Source: SZUA-287 sp036397975 | GTDB lineage: Bacteria > Bacteroidota > Ignavibacteria > UBA10030 > UBA6906 | Reading direction: 5' to 3' | Length of the DNA stretch: 9,064 bases | Assembly (NCBI GenBank): GCA_036397975.1 | Contig: DASWHW010000051.1 | Coordinates: 1-9,064 of the forward strand | Shown: positions 1 to 7,622 of the stretch, piece by piece | How the letters are laid out: every line of letters begins with the position of its first letter | Position numbering within the stretch: the stretch's first letter is position 1 | The notes under the pieces: generated by a model | Told to the model about the DNA's origin: nothing | Seen by the model: only the letters and a program-made list of their open reading frames with translations | Databases searched by the model: none | Position numbers and translations under genes: made by a program

Positions 1-1
1 A

Positions 2-646
2 GGTCCGGTTGTTTTACCAACTTCGGCTTTCGGCCCAACTATCGGCAACGGAAATCCCGGAGCGGAACCTTATGAAGGCATGCTTGTCCGTTTCAATAAT
101 GTGCAGGTGACCGATCTCGCCCCAGTGTTCTCTGATCCAACAGAATTTTCCGTTGACGATGGAACAGGGCCGGTCCTCGTTCGGAGAGACGGAACGCACA
201 ACTATTCCAATGTTGCCGCGGATACGTTGCTCGGGCGAATGATCTTGAAATTGAACGATCGCATTTCCACCTTTACCGGCGTGATGCATTACAGCTTTAA
301 TCGGTACAAGATTACGCCACGACGGAATGATGATTTCGGGACGGTCACCGGAGTGGAAATCGAACGGTCGCCGGAACGTCCGGCAACTTTCGCCCTCGCC
401 CAGAATTATCCGAACCCATTCAATCCCTCAACGATCATCGAATACAACCTGCCTGTCCGCGAGTCTGTGACGCTGAAGATTTACAATATTCTTGGACAGC
501 AAGTGCGCGTGCTCGTTGATGGCGTACAGCCGGAAGGAACATACAAAGTGCGGTTTGATGCGTCGTCGTTGCCGACGGGAGTCTACTTCTATTCGATACA
601 GGCGGGACAATTCCGGCAGGTGAAGCGCATGCTGCTCTTGAAATAG
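2..646 (+). CDS. T9SS-sorted secreted protein with OB-fold-like segment, C-terminal part (5' end outside window)
   Basis: The reading frame is open from base 2, so the start lies upstream; 214 C-terminal residues are visible. The in-frame ATG at 80 is unlikely to be the true start, because the 26 codons before it read as a natural continuation ('PGAEPYEGMLV'). The first ~115 residues (YEGMLVRFNNVQVTD, DDGTGPVLVRRDG, TFTGVMHYSFNRYKITPR, DDF) resemble the OB-fold-like domain of extracellular nucleases and lamin-tail proteins (YhcR/ExeM type). From about base 380 comes a typical type IX secretion C-terminal sorting domain: QNYPNPFNPST, then IYNILGQQVRVLVDG, LPTGVYFYSIQAG and a basic end, RQVKRMLLLK. 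Such domains target a Sec-exported protein through the outer membrane by T9SS, after which the domain is usually cleaved. Family knowledge says secreted or surface-attached; the catalytic function is unknown because the N-terminal domains are missing. An 11-nt gap separates it from the lipoprotein gene. Confidence 0.88.
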   Translation, partial: GPVVLPTSAFGPTIGNGNPGAEPYEGMLVRFNNVQVTDLAPVFSDPTEFSVDDGTGPVLVRRDGTHNYSNVAADTLLGRMILKLNDRISTFTGVMHYSFNRYKITPRRNDDFGTVTGVEIERSPERPATFALAQNYPNPFNPSTIIEYNLPVRESVTLKIYNILGQQVRVLVDGVQPEGTYKVRFDASSLPTGVYFYSIQAGQFRQVKRMLLLK

Positions 647-650
647 GAAG
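645..650 (+). promoter_or_regulatory. Possible ribosome binding site for the 581-aa lipoprotein gene
   Basis: AGGAAG overlaps the stop codon of the upstream gene and ends 7 nt before the ATG at 658. The spacing and purine content fit a Shine-Dalgarno site and favour 658 over the next in-frame ATG at 667. Bacteroidota often make little use of such sites, so this is moderate support only. Confidence 0.4.
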
Positions 651-657
651 CAACACT

Positions 658-2403
658 ATGCCGCGGATGCATACCGTACTGCTTCTGTTGTTGATACTGT
701 TCATTGGCAGTTGCAGCGAAGATATAGTTGACCAGCCCCGGGTGAACGAGACGCCGAAAACGTTTCTTTGGCTCTTCCCGGATTCAACCCTGCGAACGGG
801 GGTGAGCTTACAACACCTCCGTTGGTGGGGCGAGGATCCCGATGGGCTGGTGCAGGGGTTCCTCTTCGGGTACGTCACGTCCAATGGAGGTCCGAGTTCT
901 CTTCCGTCCCCCGATACGATCACGTATAGCTTCCTTCGGACGAACGATACGTTGATTTCTTTTCCTCTGGATACGCTCTTCAAAGAGTACACGGTCTTTG
1001 TTCGCGCCATCGATAACTCGGCGCGGATGATCCCTCATGGGAGCATTGTGCATGTCGGGACAGATCCCTACCTGGATAAGAACGGCAACGGCATTTTCGA
1101 TGGTGTGGACGAACGATTGCCTGATCTTCCGGGTGCAATCGATCGGGGGGCGGCAATCCAGACGTTTCCGATCCGCAACACGCCGCCAACACTTCGTTTC
1201 GCGGACAATCCCAATGATCCGTCCATCGCGTTCAAGCAGCCGGATACAAGTTACACGGTTGCGACGTTCGCATGGAAAGGCGCAGACGCGGATGGTGACC
1301 AGACTCTCGCTTCCTATCGAATTGCATTGAACGATACAACCGATCCTTCGCGATGGGTGACGATTCCCATTCGTGATACGGTAATAACGCTGGTAGTGCC
1401 GCGGTCGCGCAGCGATGCGGCCGATTCTCTCGTTGATGCAGACATCTACGGTGGAAGATTTCTGGGAAGACAACTCCTTGGTCGAATCCAGGGATTGCGC
1501 CTTGATGGTTTGAACAAGCTCATCGTTCAAGTGCGGGACGTTGCAGGAGAATACAGCCAGCCCCTTACGATGCCGTCGGGTACAAACACGTGGTATGTCA
1601 AGAAACCACGGGGAAAGCTTCTTCTCGTGAGCGATTACGTAAACTTCGACCGTGACCTTGCACTCTCGACATACGTCAATTCGTTGGCGGCCGTTCCGGG
1701 GGGGGAGTATACATTGGTCGATCGTCTCGATATGGGGTTGGGATTGAATGCGGCGGACAAGGAAGCGGGACGTCTGGGAACTCAGGTACCCCCGTTCATG
1801 GATCCTGCCTTGATCCAGACATTTCTTCTGTTCGACGTTGTGTTGTGGTATACGGAACAAGTACCGAGTCTTGGCGTCGCACAGCAATCGTTGTTTGCAT
1901 ATTTGCAGAACGGGGGACGCGTAATTTTCTCGACGTCGTTCAAGTTTAGCGTAGACTCTCGCGGTGCGTTCAATGATTTTGCTCCGATCGACAGCATCAG
2001 CAGTGTTGATCTTTCGGGAGCACAGCCTCCGCCCCGTCTGGGGGACACCCGCGTCCCGGCCAACTACCAGGTACTTCCCGACAGCACGACGCCGGGGAAT
2101 GTCTACCCGTTGCTTGCTTTCAACTCCACTCCATCAATTCACTCAATTTTTATGCGACCGATTTACAAGCGATCAGACGCACGATACATCTATCGTTTGC
2201 AGGAGGACGTTGCAGGACGATACATCGGCTCGCCGAATATCGGGGTTGTTGACGGACAGGGAACGATCATATTTGTTGCATTGCCGCTGCACCTCTTGAA
2301 TAACATTGTTCAAGGAAACCCCTTGGGAATAACAGCGTTCCTATCTAAAGCGCTTCTGCAAGGCTTCAATGTACAGCAGAAAATCAATCGAAGGCGATTC
2401 TAA
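658..2403 (+). CDS. Large outer-membrane lipoprotein, Ig/FN3-like segments plus amidotransferase-like C-terminal domain
   Basis: 581 aa. A hydrophobic signal (residues 4-18) ends in a lipobox, FIGSC, with Cys19 as the predicted lipidated residue; the following SED is acidic, resembling the surface-export signal of Bacteroidota lipoproteins. Residues ~33-120 (HLRWWGEDPDGLVQGF ... YTVFVRAIDN) and ~178-300 (FAWKGADADGD ... YRIAL ... VQVRDVAGEYS) look like two Ig/FN3-type beta-sandwich segments. Between them, residues 140-152 (DKNGNGIFDGVDE) form an EF-hand/dockerin-like acidic loop likely to bind calcium. Residues ~318-550 (GKLLLVSDYVN, FDVVLWYTE, LQNGGRVIFSTS, GTIIFVALPLHLL) follow the alternating strand/helix pattern of a class-I glutamine-amidotransferase-like fold, but I see no Cys-His-Glu catalytic set, so it is probably structural or binding. 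Its stop overlaps the receptor gene start by 1 nt (TAATG), suggesting coupled expression. I do not recognise a named family. Confidence 0.85.
   Translation: MPRMHTVLLLLLILFIGSCSEDIVDQPRVNETPKTFLWLFPDSTLRTGVSLQHLRWWGEDPDGLVQGFLFGYVTSNGGPSSLPSPDTITYSFLRTNDTLISFPLDTLFKEYTVFVRAIDNSARMIPHGSIVHVGTDPYLDKNGNGIFDGVDERLPDLPGAIDRGAAIQTFPIRNTPPTLRFADNPNDPSIAFKQPDTSYTVATFAWKGADADGDQTLASYRIALNDTTDPSRWVTIPIRDTVITLVVPRSRSDAADSLVDADIYGGRFLGRQLLGRIQGLRLDGLNKLIVQVRDVAGEYSQPLTMPSGTNTWYVKKPRGKLLLVSDYVNFDRDLALSTYVNSLAAVPGGEYTLVDRLDMGLGLNAADKEAGRLGTQVPPFMDPALIQTFLLFDVVLWYTEQVPSLGVAQQSLFAYLQNGGRVIFSTSFKFSVDSRGAFNDFAPIDSISSVDLSGAQPPPRLGDTRVPANYQVLPDSTTPGNVYPLLAFNSTPSIHSIFMRPIYKRSDARYIYRLQEDVAGRYIGSPNIGVVDGQGTIIFVALPLHLLNNIVQGNPLGITAFLSKALLQGFNVQQKINRRRF
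1698..1705 (+). repeat. Homopolymeric G8 tract inside the lipoprotein gene
   Basis: Eight consecutive G residues span codons for Pro-Gly-Gly-Glu (around residues 347-350). Poly-G runs of this length are prone to slippage in replication and to sequencing error; a change of one G would shift the frame and remove the C-terminal ~230 residues. Here the frame is intact. Confidence 0.9.
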
Positions 2404-5258
2404 TGAAGCCCGTCGCCGCAATAACAAGCCTGCTCATATTCAGTCTTTCGATTTCAGTTGCAACAGGTCAGGAGAAGGGCGCTCTGAGTGTTCACGTAAC
2501 CGATACGAGAACCGGGGAAACGCTTCCCGGTGCGAACGTCACGGTCAAAGGAACCTACTACGGTGGTTCAAGTTCTATCGATGGTGAGGTCCGTATAGAA
2601 AAAGTAACCCCCGGAGTGTACATAATCGAAGTGACTCTGTTGGGATACAAGACTATTCAGTTTACCGGTGTGAACGTGGAGGCGGGCAAGACGGTTGAGC
2701 TTACAGCGAAAATGGAAGAGACGGTGCTGACCCTGGACAAGGAAGTCGTGGTGATCGGGGAGAAGCCGCTGTTCGATATCGAAGAGACGGCAAGCAGAAG
2801 AAGCATCCAACAAGAAGATATTCAGGCGTCGGCGGTGCAGACAGTACAAAGCATTGTCGCGTTGCAAGCCGGCGTTGTAATGGCCGATAATGAAATCCAT
2901 ATTCGTGGAGGCAGAACACACGAAAACGCATATATCGTCGACGGTATCTCCGTGCAGGATCCGCTTGCGGGAACCGGCTTTGGATTGCAGGTGAGCCCCT
3001 CTTCGATTCAGGAAGTGGAAGTGATCACGGGCGGTTACAACGCCGAATACGGACAGGCAACTTCCGGCATTGTGAACATCACCACACGCGATGGCGCAGA
3101 CAATTACTCCGGTGCACTTTCTTACAAGCGGGATAATTTCGGGTTCAATAAAAACTCCACCTCGAATTGGAACACGGATATTTACGATTTCAATCTCAGC
3201 GGACCTGAGCCCATTACGTCTTATCTCCTTCCCGCTTTCGGCGTCACGATTCCCGGTTCGCTCACGTTCTTTTCGACTATCCATGCAGATTTGAGTGATG
3301 GATATCTTCGATGGGTTGAGGTGATTGGTGGGAACAACGAGCCGGTTGGCTATGAAGTCCGTGCGCCGAATGAACTCTACTCATCCATTTTCGGAGGAGC
3401 CAGTCTCGCTCCGAGAAGGAGCAACAACTACTCATGGCTTGCAAAGATGACGTACAAGCCGACACCGACAACGAAACTGACGTACGCACACACGCAATCG
3501 GTCGTGATCGATCAGAACACGCAAACCGTGCAAGTGACCCTTGAACGCGTTGAGCCAAATCCGGGCTTCCAGTACTTGTTTCAATACATCCCCGATAGTG
3601 CGAACACCTTCACGCAGCGGAACATCCAGAATTCTTTGATCTGGACGCAGACGTTGAGCAACCAGTTTTTTTACGAAGCTCGCTTCAGCCGTTACTCGGC
3701 GCATGTTCGCGGCGATGCGAACGGAAGGGGATTCGACCAATACATCGAACCGGCAGACATTATCACCTACCCAATCCGGTACTACAACTCGACGACCGAC
3801 ACGGTTGGTGTCGTGCCCGGCGACGGATTCTATGATGTCGGATCGCCAACCTCATGGCGTGAACACTTTATCGACGAGTATACGCTAAAGCTTGACCTCA
3901 CGAACTTCTTTTCGGAAACGAACAAGTTCAAAGCCGGGATCGAATCGCGTTTCCAGAGTTTGCAGATCGTGGACATCGTTCAGCCGTGGGTGAAGCCGCA
4001 AGGATTTGACAATGATATCTACCAGGTGTTTCCTGCCCTCGGAGCGCTCTACGCGCAGGACAACATCACCTTCAGCGGAATGATCCTGAACTTCGGCCTC
4101 CGCCTTGATTATTGGTTTCCGGGAAAATTTGTTGACGACGTCGCGAATGACACTTCCTCCGCTTTGATCGTTCCTGTCGCATTGCGCAAACAGTATCTTG
4201 ATGACACCTTTGAGTTATTCGGTCGCAGGATGAAAGCTCGCCTGAGTCCGCGACTCGGGATTTCCCATCCCATCTCGGATAATCAAACGCTCTTCTTTTC
4301 CTACGGGCATTTTTCAAAGTTCCCGCGTCCTCAGTTCGTTTATTCAAAATTGAACAGAACAAGCGTCCGTTCTTCTCTCCCCGTTGGGAATCCGAATCTC
4401 AATCCCGAAACCACAGTTGCGTATGAACTTGGTGTGCGGAATCAGCTCTCGGGGAACGACGTCCTTACAGTGACCGCATATTACAAGGACATCTTCGATT
4501 ATATCACAGAAAAATCGGTGCGGCGTCTGACCGGTGTTGGCGGATCGCAATTCTTCACCACGTATTTGAACTCCGACTATAGCCGTGTCCGCGGCATTGA
4601 GATTGAATACAAAAAGCGGATTGGTGATTGGTTCCGCGGTTCTGTGTATGGTTCCTATTCTGTGGCGACGGGAAAGAGCTCCACCCCAAATGAATCGTCT
4701 GTTCGTTTGCAGCAGGGTGAGCCGGAGACGATACGGGAGAACTTTTTGATTTGGGATCGCCCCCTGCAAGTTTCCTTGAACCTGAACTTCACCGTCGGCA
4801 AGGACGTCGGCATCTTCGGTTTCGGCGAAGGAATCCTGGACGACTATAGTATTTACACACGGGTCTTCTATCAGTCGGGGAAACGCTACACGCCTCAACA
4901 GTATATCGGGCTTAACCCAATCACCGGACGCCCTGAATACTTGAGCGAGATTGACAAACAGTTGGAGTCAATCGGAGATGATTGGTTCTACATCGATCTC
5001 AATCTTGAAAAGTATTTCAACCTTGGTGTCGGCACTCTTTCTGCCACGATCGAAGTGCAAAACCTGCTCAACAACAAGAATGCGCAGATCGTCAATCCTG
5101 TTACAGGGGAGGCCTACGAATTCGGTGATCCGACGTCATCAAGTGCCAACGATCCTCTCTACCCGCAGTTGACCGGGAATATTTCCCCTTTCCCATACAA
5201 TGCCGCGCGCTATTTGAATCCGCGGACGTTCCGGTTTAGTCTCGCGCTGAGATTCTGA
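2403..5258 (+). CDS. TonB-dependent outer-membrane receptor with N-terminal carboxypeptidase-regulatory-like domain
   Basis: 951 aa. A Sec signal peptide covers about residues 1-22 (LLIFSLSISVATGQ). Residues ~26-106 form a carboxypeptidase-regulatory-like (CarboxypepD_reg/Oar-type) beta domain: LSVHVTDTRTGETLPGANV, SSIDGEVRIEKVTPGVYIIE, LLGYK. A TonB-box-like strand, KEVVVIGEKP, is at 113-122. The plug domain follows (~123-230), with IHIRGGR (165-171), AYIVDGISVQDPL, IQEVEVITGGYNAEYGQ and SGIVNITTRDG. The rest (~235-951) has the aromatic-rich alternating strands of a 22-stranded barrel and ends in FSLALRF, a C-terminal Phe as expected for the BAM recognition signal. The family moves bulky ligands across the outer membrane using TonB-ExbBD energy; the ligand is not deducible. 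There is no SusD-like gene beside it; the preceding lipoprotein takes that position. GAAGG at 2390-2394 is a weak ribosome site. Start and stop both overlap neighbours by 1 nt. Confidence 0.95.
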   Translation: MKPVAAITSLLIFSLSISVATGQEKGALSVHVTDTRTGETLPGANVTVKGTYYGGSSSIDGEVRIEKVTPGVYIIEVTLLGYKTIQFTGVNVEAGKTVELTAKMEETVLTLDKEVVVIGEKPLFDIEETASRRSIQQEDIQASAVQTVQSIVALQAGVVMADNEIHIRGGRTHENAYIVDGISVQDPLAGTGFGLQVSPSSIQEVEVITGGYNAEYGQATSGIVNITTRDGADNYSGALSYKRDNFGFNKNSTSNWNTDIYDFNLSGPEPITSYLLPAFGVTIPGSLTFFSTIHADLSDGYLRWVEVIGGNNEPVGYEVRAPNELYSSIFGGASLAPRRSNNYSWLAKMTYKPTPTTKLTYAHTQSVVIDQNTQTVQVTLERVEPNPGFQYLFQYIPDSANTFTQRNIQNSLIWTQTLSNQFFYEARFSRYSAHVRGDANGRGFDQYIEPADIITYPIRYYNSTTDTVGVVPGDGFYDVGSPTSWREHFIDEYTLKLDLTNFFSETNKFKAGIESRFQSLQIVDIVQPWVKPQGFDNDIYQVFPALGALYAQDNITFSGMILNFGLRLDYWFPGKFVDDVANDTSSALIVPVALRKQYLDDTFELFGRRMKARLSPRLGISHPISDNQTLFFSYGHFSKFPRPQFVYSKLNRTSVRSSLPVGNPNLNPETTVAYELGVRNQLSGNDVLTVTAYYKDIFDYITEKSVRRLTGVGGSQFFTTYLNSDYSRVRGIEIEYKKRIGDWFRGSVYGSYSVATGKSSTPNESSVRLQQGEPETIRENFLIWDRPLQVSLNLNFTVGKDVGIFGFGEGILDDYSIYTRVFYQSGKRYTPQQYIGLNPITGRPEYLSEIDKQLESIGDDWFYIDLNLEKYFNLGVGTLSATIEVQNLLNNKNAQIVNPVTGEAYEFGDPTSSSANDPLYPQLTGNISPFPYNAARYLNPRTFRFSLALRF

Positions 5259-6286
5259 TGAAACGCCGATTCCTTCATATCATCCTGCTCCTTCCGATGC
5301 TGCTGATCTATTGCAGAGTCTCCACAATGGCGCAACTTGTTCCGAACCTGGGAGGACAGCGTGCAGGCATTTCGGCGATGCAGTTTCTCAAGATCGGCGT
5401 AGGGGCTCGGGGCGTTTCGATGGGGGAGTCATTTGTTGCAGTGGCGAATGACGTTTCAGCGCTGTTCTGGAATCCGGCAGGCCTTGTCCTCTTCCCGGAT
5501 AACCAGGCGGTCTTTTCGAGAACTGAATACGTTGTGAACATCAAGCATGATTTTGTCGGAGCAGTGTACCACTTGACCGACCAGGATGTTATCGGCGCTT
5601 CCTTTACGTCATTGCATATGGACGACATGGAGGTTACCACGGAGACGCAGCCATTTGGCAACGGGAACTACTTCAAGTTCGGCGATGTGGCCGTTGCCGT
5701 GAGCTATTCAAAGCGCATGACGGAGCAATTCAGTTTTGGAGCGACCGTCCGCTATGCAGAAGAAACGCTGGACGTTTTGAAGATGCGGGCCGTGATGATC
5801 GATCTTGGCACCTGGTACTCGCTCGGACTGGGATCGGCGCGCTTTGCCGTGGTGATCTCGAACTTTGGTGGAGAGGTCAAGCCGGAAGGATCCGTTCGAT
5901 CCGGAAATGGAACCACCGTGACAAGTTTCCAGAGCTTTTCGGTTCCCACTATTTTCAAGCTTGGCATTGCCTTCGACCCTCTCAATGAAGAGGGTCATCT
6001 TTTGACCACGTCCGTGCAGCTGAATCATCCCAATGACAACTCAGAGCACGTGCGGTTCGGTGCGGAATATGGATGGAACGATATGTTCTTTCTCCGGGCT
6101 GGTGTAAAGAGAACGATAGGTCAACCGTTCTTTGGCGCCGATGCAACTTCAGAAGAAGATTTTGCTGCGGGAGCTGGTGTGAAGCTGCACCTTGCAGGGA
6201 TTAGCACCATTACCGTTGACTACGCGTTCTCCAACTACCAGCGATTAGGTGGCATTCACCGGATTTCGCTGGGGAGCTCATTTTAG
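5258..6286 (+). CDS. PorV/PorQ-family outer-membrane beta-barrel protein
   Basis: 342 aa. The signal peptide is residues ~1-25 (LLLPMLLIYC...TMA|Q); Cys19 is not a lipobox because Tyr precedes it. The family hallmark lies at residues 47-76: GVGARGVSMGESFVAVAND followed by ALFWNPAGL. The remainder is a FadL-like series of amphipathic strands (FGDVAVAVSYSKRM, FSFGATVRYAEETL, VRFGAEYGW, FFLRAGVKRT) ending in HRISLGSSF with a terminal Phe. In Porphyromonas and Flavobacterium, PorV is the carrier that takes T9SS cargo from the translocon to the attachment complex, while PorQ relatives have related roles; FCB genomes often hold many paralogues, so this copy may be a specialised relative and not the housekeeping PorV. 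It starts within the receptor stop codon (TGATG) with no visible ribosome site, so reinitiation is likely. The T9SS cargo gene three positions upstream makes a functional tie plausible but unproven. Confidence 0.9.
   Translation: MKRRFLHIILLLPMLLIYCRVSTMAQLVPNLGGQRAGISAMQFLKIGVGARGVSMGESFVAVANDVSALFWNPAGLVLFPDNQAVFSRTEYVVNIKHDFVGAVYHLTDQDVIGASFTSLHMDDMEVTTETQPFGNGNYFKFGDVAVAVSYSKRMTEQFSFGATVRYAEETLDVLKMRAVMIDLGTWYSLGLGSARFAVVISNFGGEVKPEGSVRSGNGTTVTSFQSFSVPTIFKLGIAFDPLNEEGHLLTTSVQLNHPNDNSEHVRFGAEYGWNDMFFLRAGVKRTIGQPFFGADATSEEDFAAGAGVKLHLAGISTITVDYAFSNYQRLGGIHRISLGSSF
5975..5996 (+). repeat. Perfect 8-bp inverted repeat (terminator-like hairpin) inside the PorV-like gene
   Basis: GACCCTCT (5975-5982) and AGAGGGTC (5989-5996) are exact reverse complements around a 6-nt loop, and ATCTTTT follows. 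The shape resembles a weak intrinsic terminator, but the U-run is short and interrupted and it lies in a coding region (FDPLNEEGHLL), so it may be chance. Confidence 0.4.
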
Positions 6287-6302
6287 TAATTCGCGAGACC
6301 AG

Positions 6303-7607
6303 ATGGACACAACAGTGCTGTTGAAAAAAATTGATGACCGCAAATTTGTTGTGGGGGTGATCGGCCTTGGTTACGTCGGACTTCCCCTTGCATTGTGCTT
6401 TGCGGAAAAGAACTTCCACACTCTTGGTTTCGATATTGACGAACGAAAGGTGTCCGCCCTGGAAAAGGGCGCGTCCTACATTCGGCATATTCCGTCGGAG
6501 AGAATTGAGAAATGTATAGCGGATGGTAAGCTTGGCGCGACAACGGATTTCATCCGCATTCATGAGTGCGACGGCGTTATCATTGCCGTACCAACTCCGC
6601 TCAGCAAAAACCGGGAACCTGACCTGACGTACATCGTCTCCACCTGTGAAGCAATCGCTCCGCATCTTCGCTCCGGTCAGTTGATTGTTCTCGAATCGAC
6701 GACGTACCCGGGTACAACCGAAGAAGTGATGGTGCCTATTCTTGAGAAGGGTGGACTGAAACTCGGGAAGGATTTGCTCGTTGCCTTTTCCCCGGAGCGC
6801 GAAGACCCGAGCCGAAAGGACTTTACCACGGAGACAATTCCGAAGGTGGTCGGTGGAACTTCACCCGAGGCACTCGCAGTCGCGGAGAAGATGTATCAGC
6901 AAATCGTGGTGCACACTGTTCCTGTCTCGTCAACGCGTGTGGCGGAGGCAACCAAACTGATGGAGAATATTTTCCGGGCTGTGAACATTGCGCTCGTGAA
7001 CGAACTGAAAATAACGTTTACCAAAATGGGGATTGATATCTGGGAAGTCATCGAGGCATCAAAAACGAAACCCTTTGGCTACATGCCGTTCTATCCCGGT
7101 CCCGGTTTAGGCGGCCATTGCATTCCCATCGATCCATTTTACCTTACATGGAAGGCGAGAGAATACGGTGTGCCGACGAAGTTCATTGAACTTGCGGGGG
7201 AAATCAACGCTTCCATGCCTGACTATGTCGTGCATCGCGTAATGGAGGTGCTGAACGATTTTGGAAAGCCGGTGAAGGGGGCAAAGATTCTCATCCTGGG
7301 ACTCGCATACAAAGCGAATGTCGATGATGATCGTGAATCTCCCTCGTATCATCTCATGGAAAAGTTGGAAGAGAAGGGAGCGGTCGTTTCCTTCAACGAT
7401 CCGTTTGTGGCCGAGATCCGTCCATCCCGTGAGTTTTCGAAATATGCAGGAAGGAAGTCAGCAGAGATCGGCAAACAGTTTGATTTGTTTCTTGTTTCAA
7501 CGCCGCACGATACATATAGGTCCATGGATCTTGCAAAGCATGGGGTGCCAATTGTGGATACACGAAACGTTGTCAAGCCGAAGGACGGCCTTGTCTTCAA
7601 AGCGTAA
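6303..7607 (+). CDS. wbpA: UDP-N-acetyl-D-glucosamine 6-dehydrogenase (WbpA/TviB type)
   Basis: 434 aa from the ATG at 6303. A GTG at 6249 would add 18 residues (MAFTGFRWGAHFSNSRDQ) that overlap the PorV-like gene and do not resemble the family; starting at 6303 places the NAD-binding motif GLGYVG at residues 21-26, the usual position. The enzyme oxidises the C6 hydroxyl of a UDP-hexose to a carboxylate with 2 NAD+, in the cytoplasm. Visible motifs: Rossmann GLGYVGLPLA with acidic FDID at the next strand; VIIAVPTP; ESTTYPGTTEE; AFSPER (161-166); the central-helix EATKLMEN (215-222) with Lys218 and Asn222; GPGLGGHCIPIDPFYLTWKA with catalytic Cys273; and the C-terminal UDP-binding domain GLAYKANVDDDRESPS. 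The GGHCIPIDPFYL form, as opposed to the GGSCFPKD of UDP-glucose dehydrogenase, favours UDP-GlcNAc (or UDP-ManNAc, WecC) as substrate. Family assignment is firm; the exact sugar is an inference supported by the next gene. Confidence 0.93.
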   Translation: MDTTVLLKKIDDRKFVVGVIGLGYVGLPLALCFAEKNFHTLGFDIDERKVSALEKGASYIRHIPSERIEKCIADGKLGATTDFIRIHECDGVIIAVPTPLSKNREPDLTYIVSTCEAIAPHLRSGQLIVLESTTYPGTTEEVMVPILEKGGLKLGKDLLVAFSPEREDPSRKDFTTETIPKVVGGTSPEALAVAEKMYQQIVVHTVPVSSTRVAEATKLMENIFRAVNIALVNELKITFTKMGIDIWEVIEASKTKPFGYMPFYPGPGLGGHCIPIDPFYLTWKAREYGVPTKFIELAGEINASMPDYVVHRVMEVLNDFGKPVKGAKILILGLAYKANVDDDRESPSYHLMEKLEEKGAVVSFNDPFVAEIRPSREFSKYAGRKSAEIGKQFDLFLVSTPHDTYRSMDLAKHGVPIVDTRNVVKPKDGLVFKA

Positions 7608-7622
7608 TGTTCTGGAAATCGG

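Noticed and set aside
808..1887. 359-codon open frame on the minus strand
   Set aside because: It lies wholly antisense to the lipoprotein gene, its translation is rich in Arg/Cys/Ile with no domain-like pattern or signal, and the plus-strand protein is clearly real.
1615..2310. Active glutamine amidotransferase in the lipoprotein C-terminal domain
   Set aside because: The strand/helix pattern fits the fold, but no nucleophilic Cys or catalytic His-Glu pair is visible, so no enzymatic activity is claimed.
2568..3284. 238-codon open frame on the minus strand
   Set aside because: It is antisense to the signature plug region of the TonB receptor and shows no recognisable motif; a by-product of codon bias.
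4344..4898. 184-codon open frame on the minus strand
   Set aside because: Antisense to the receptor barrel, with no protein-like features or ribosome site.
2403..5258. SusC/RagA-type polysaccharide utilisation receptor
   Set aside because: The N-terminal domain is shared with SusC, but no SusD-like gene or glycoside hydrolase is adjacent and the plug motifs fit general Oar/TonB receptors, so SusC is not supported.
6249..6302. GTG start giving an 18-residue N-terminal extension of the dehydrogenase
   Set aside because: The extension is the out-of-frame reading of the PorV-like C-terminus and is not family-like; the ATG at 6303 gives a normal N-terminus.
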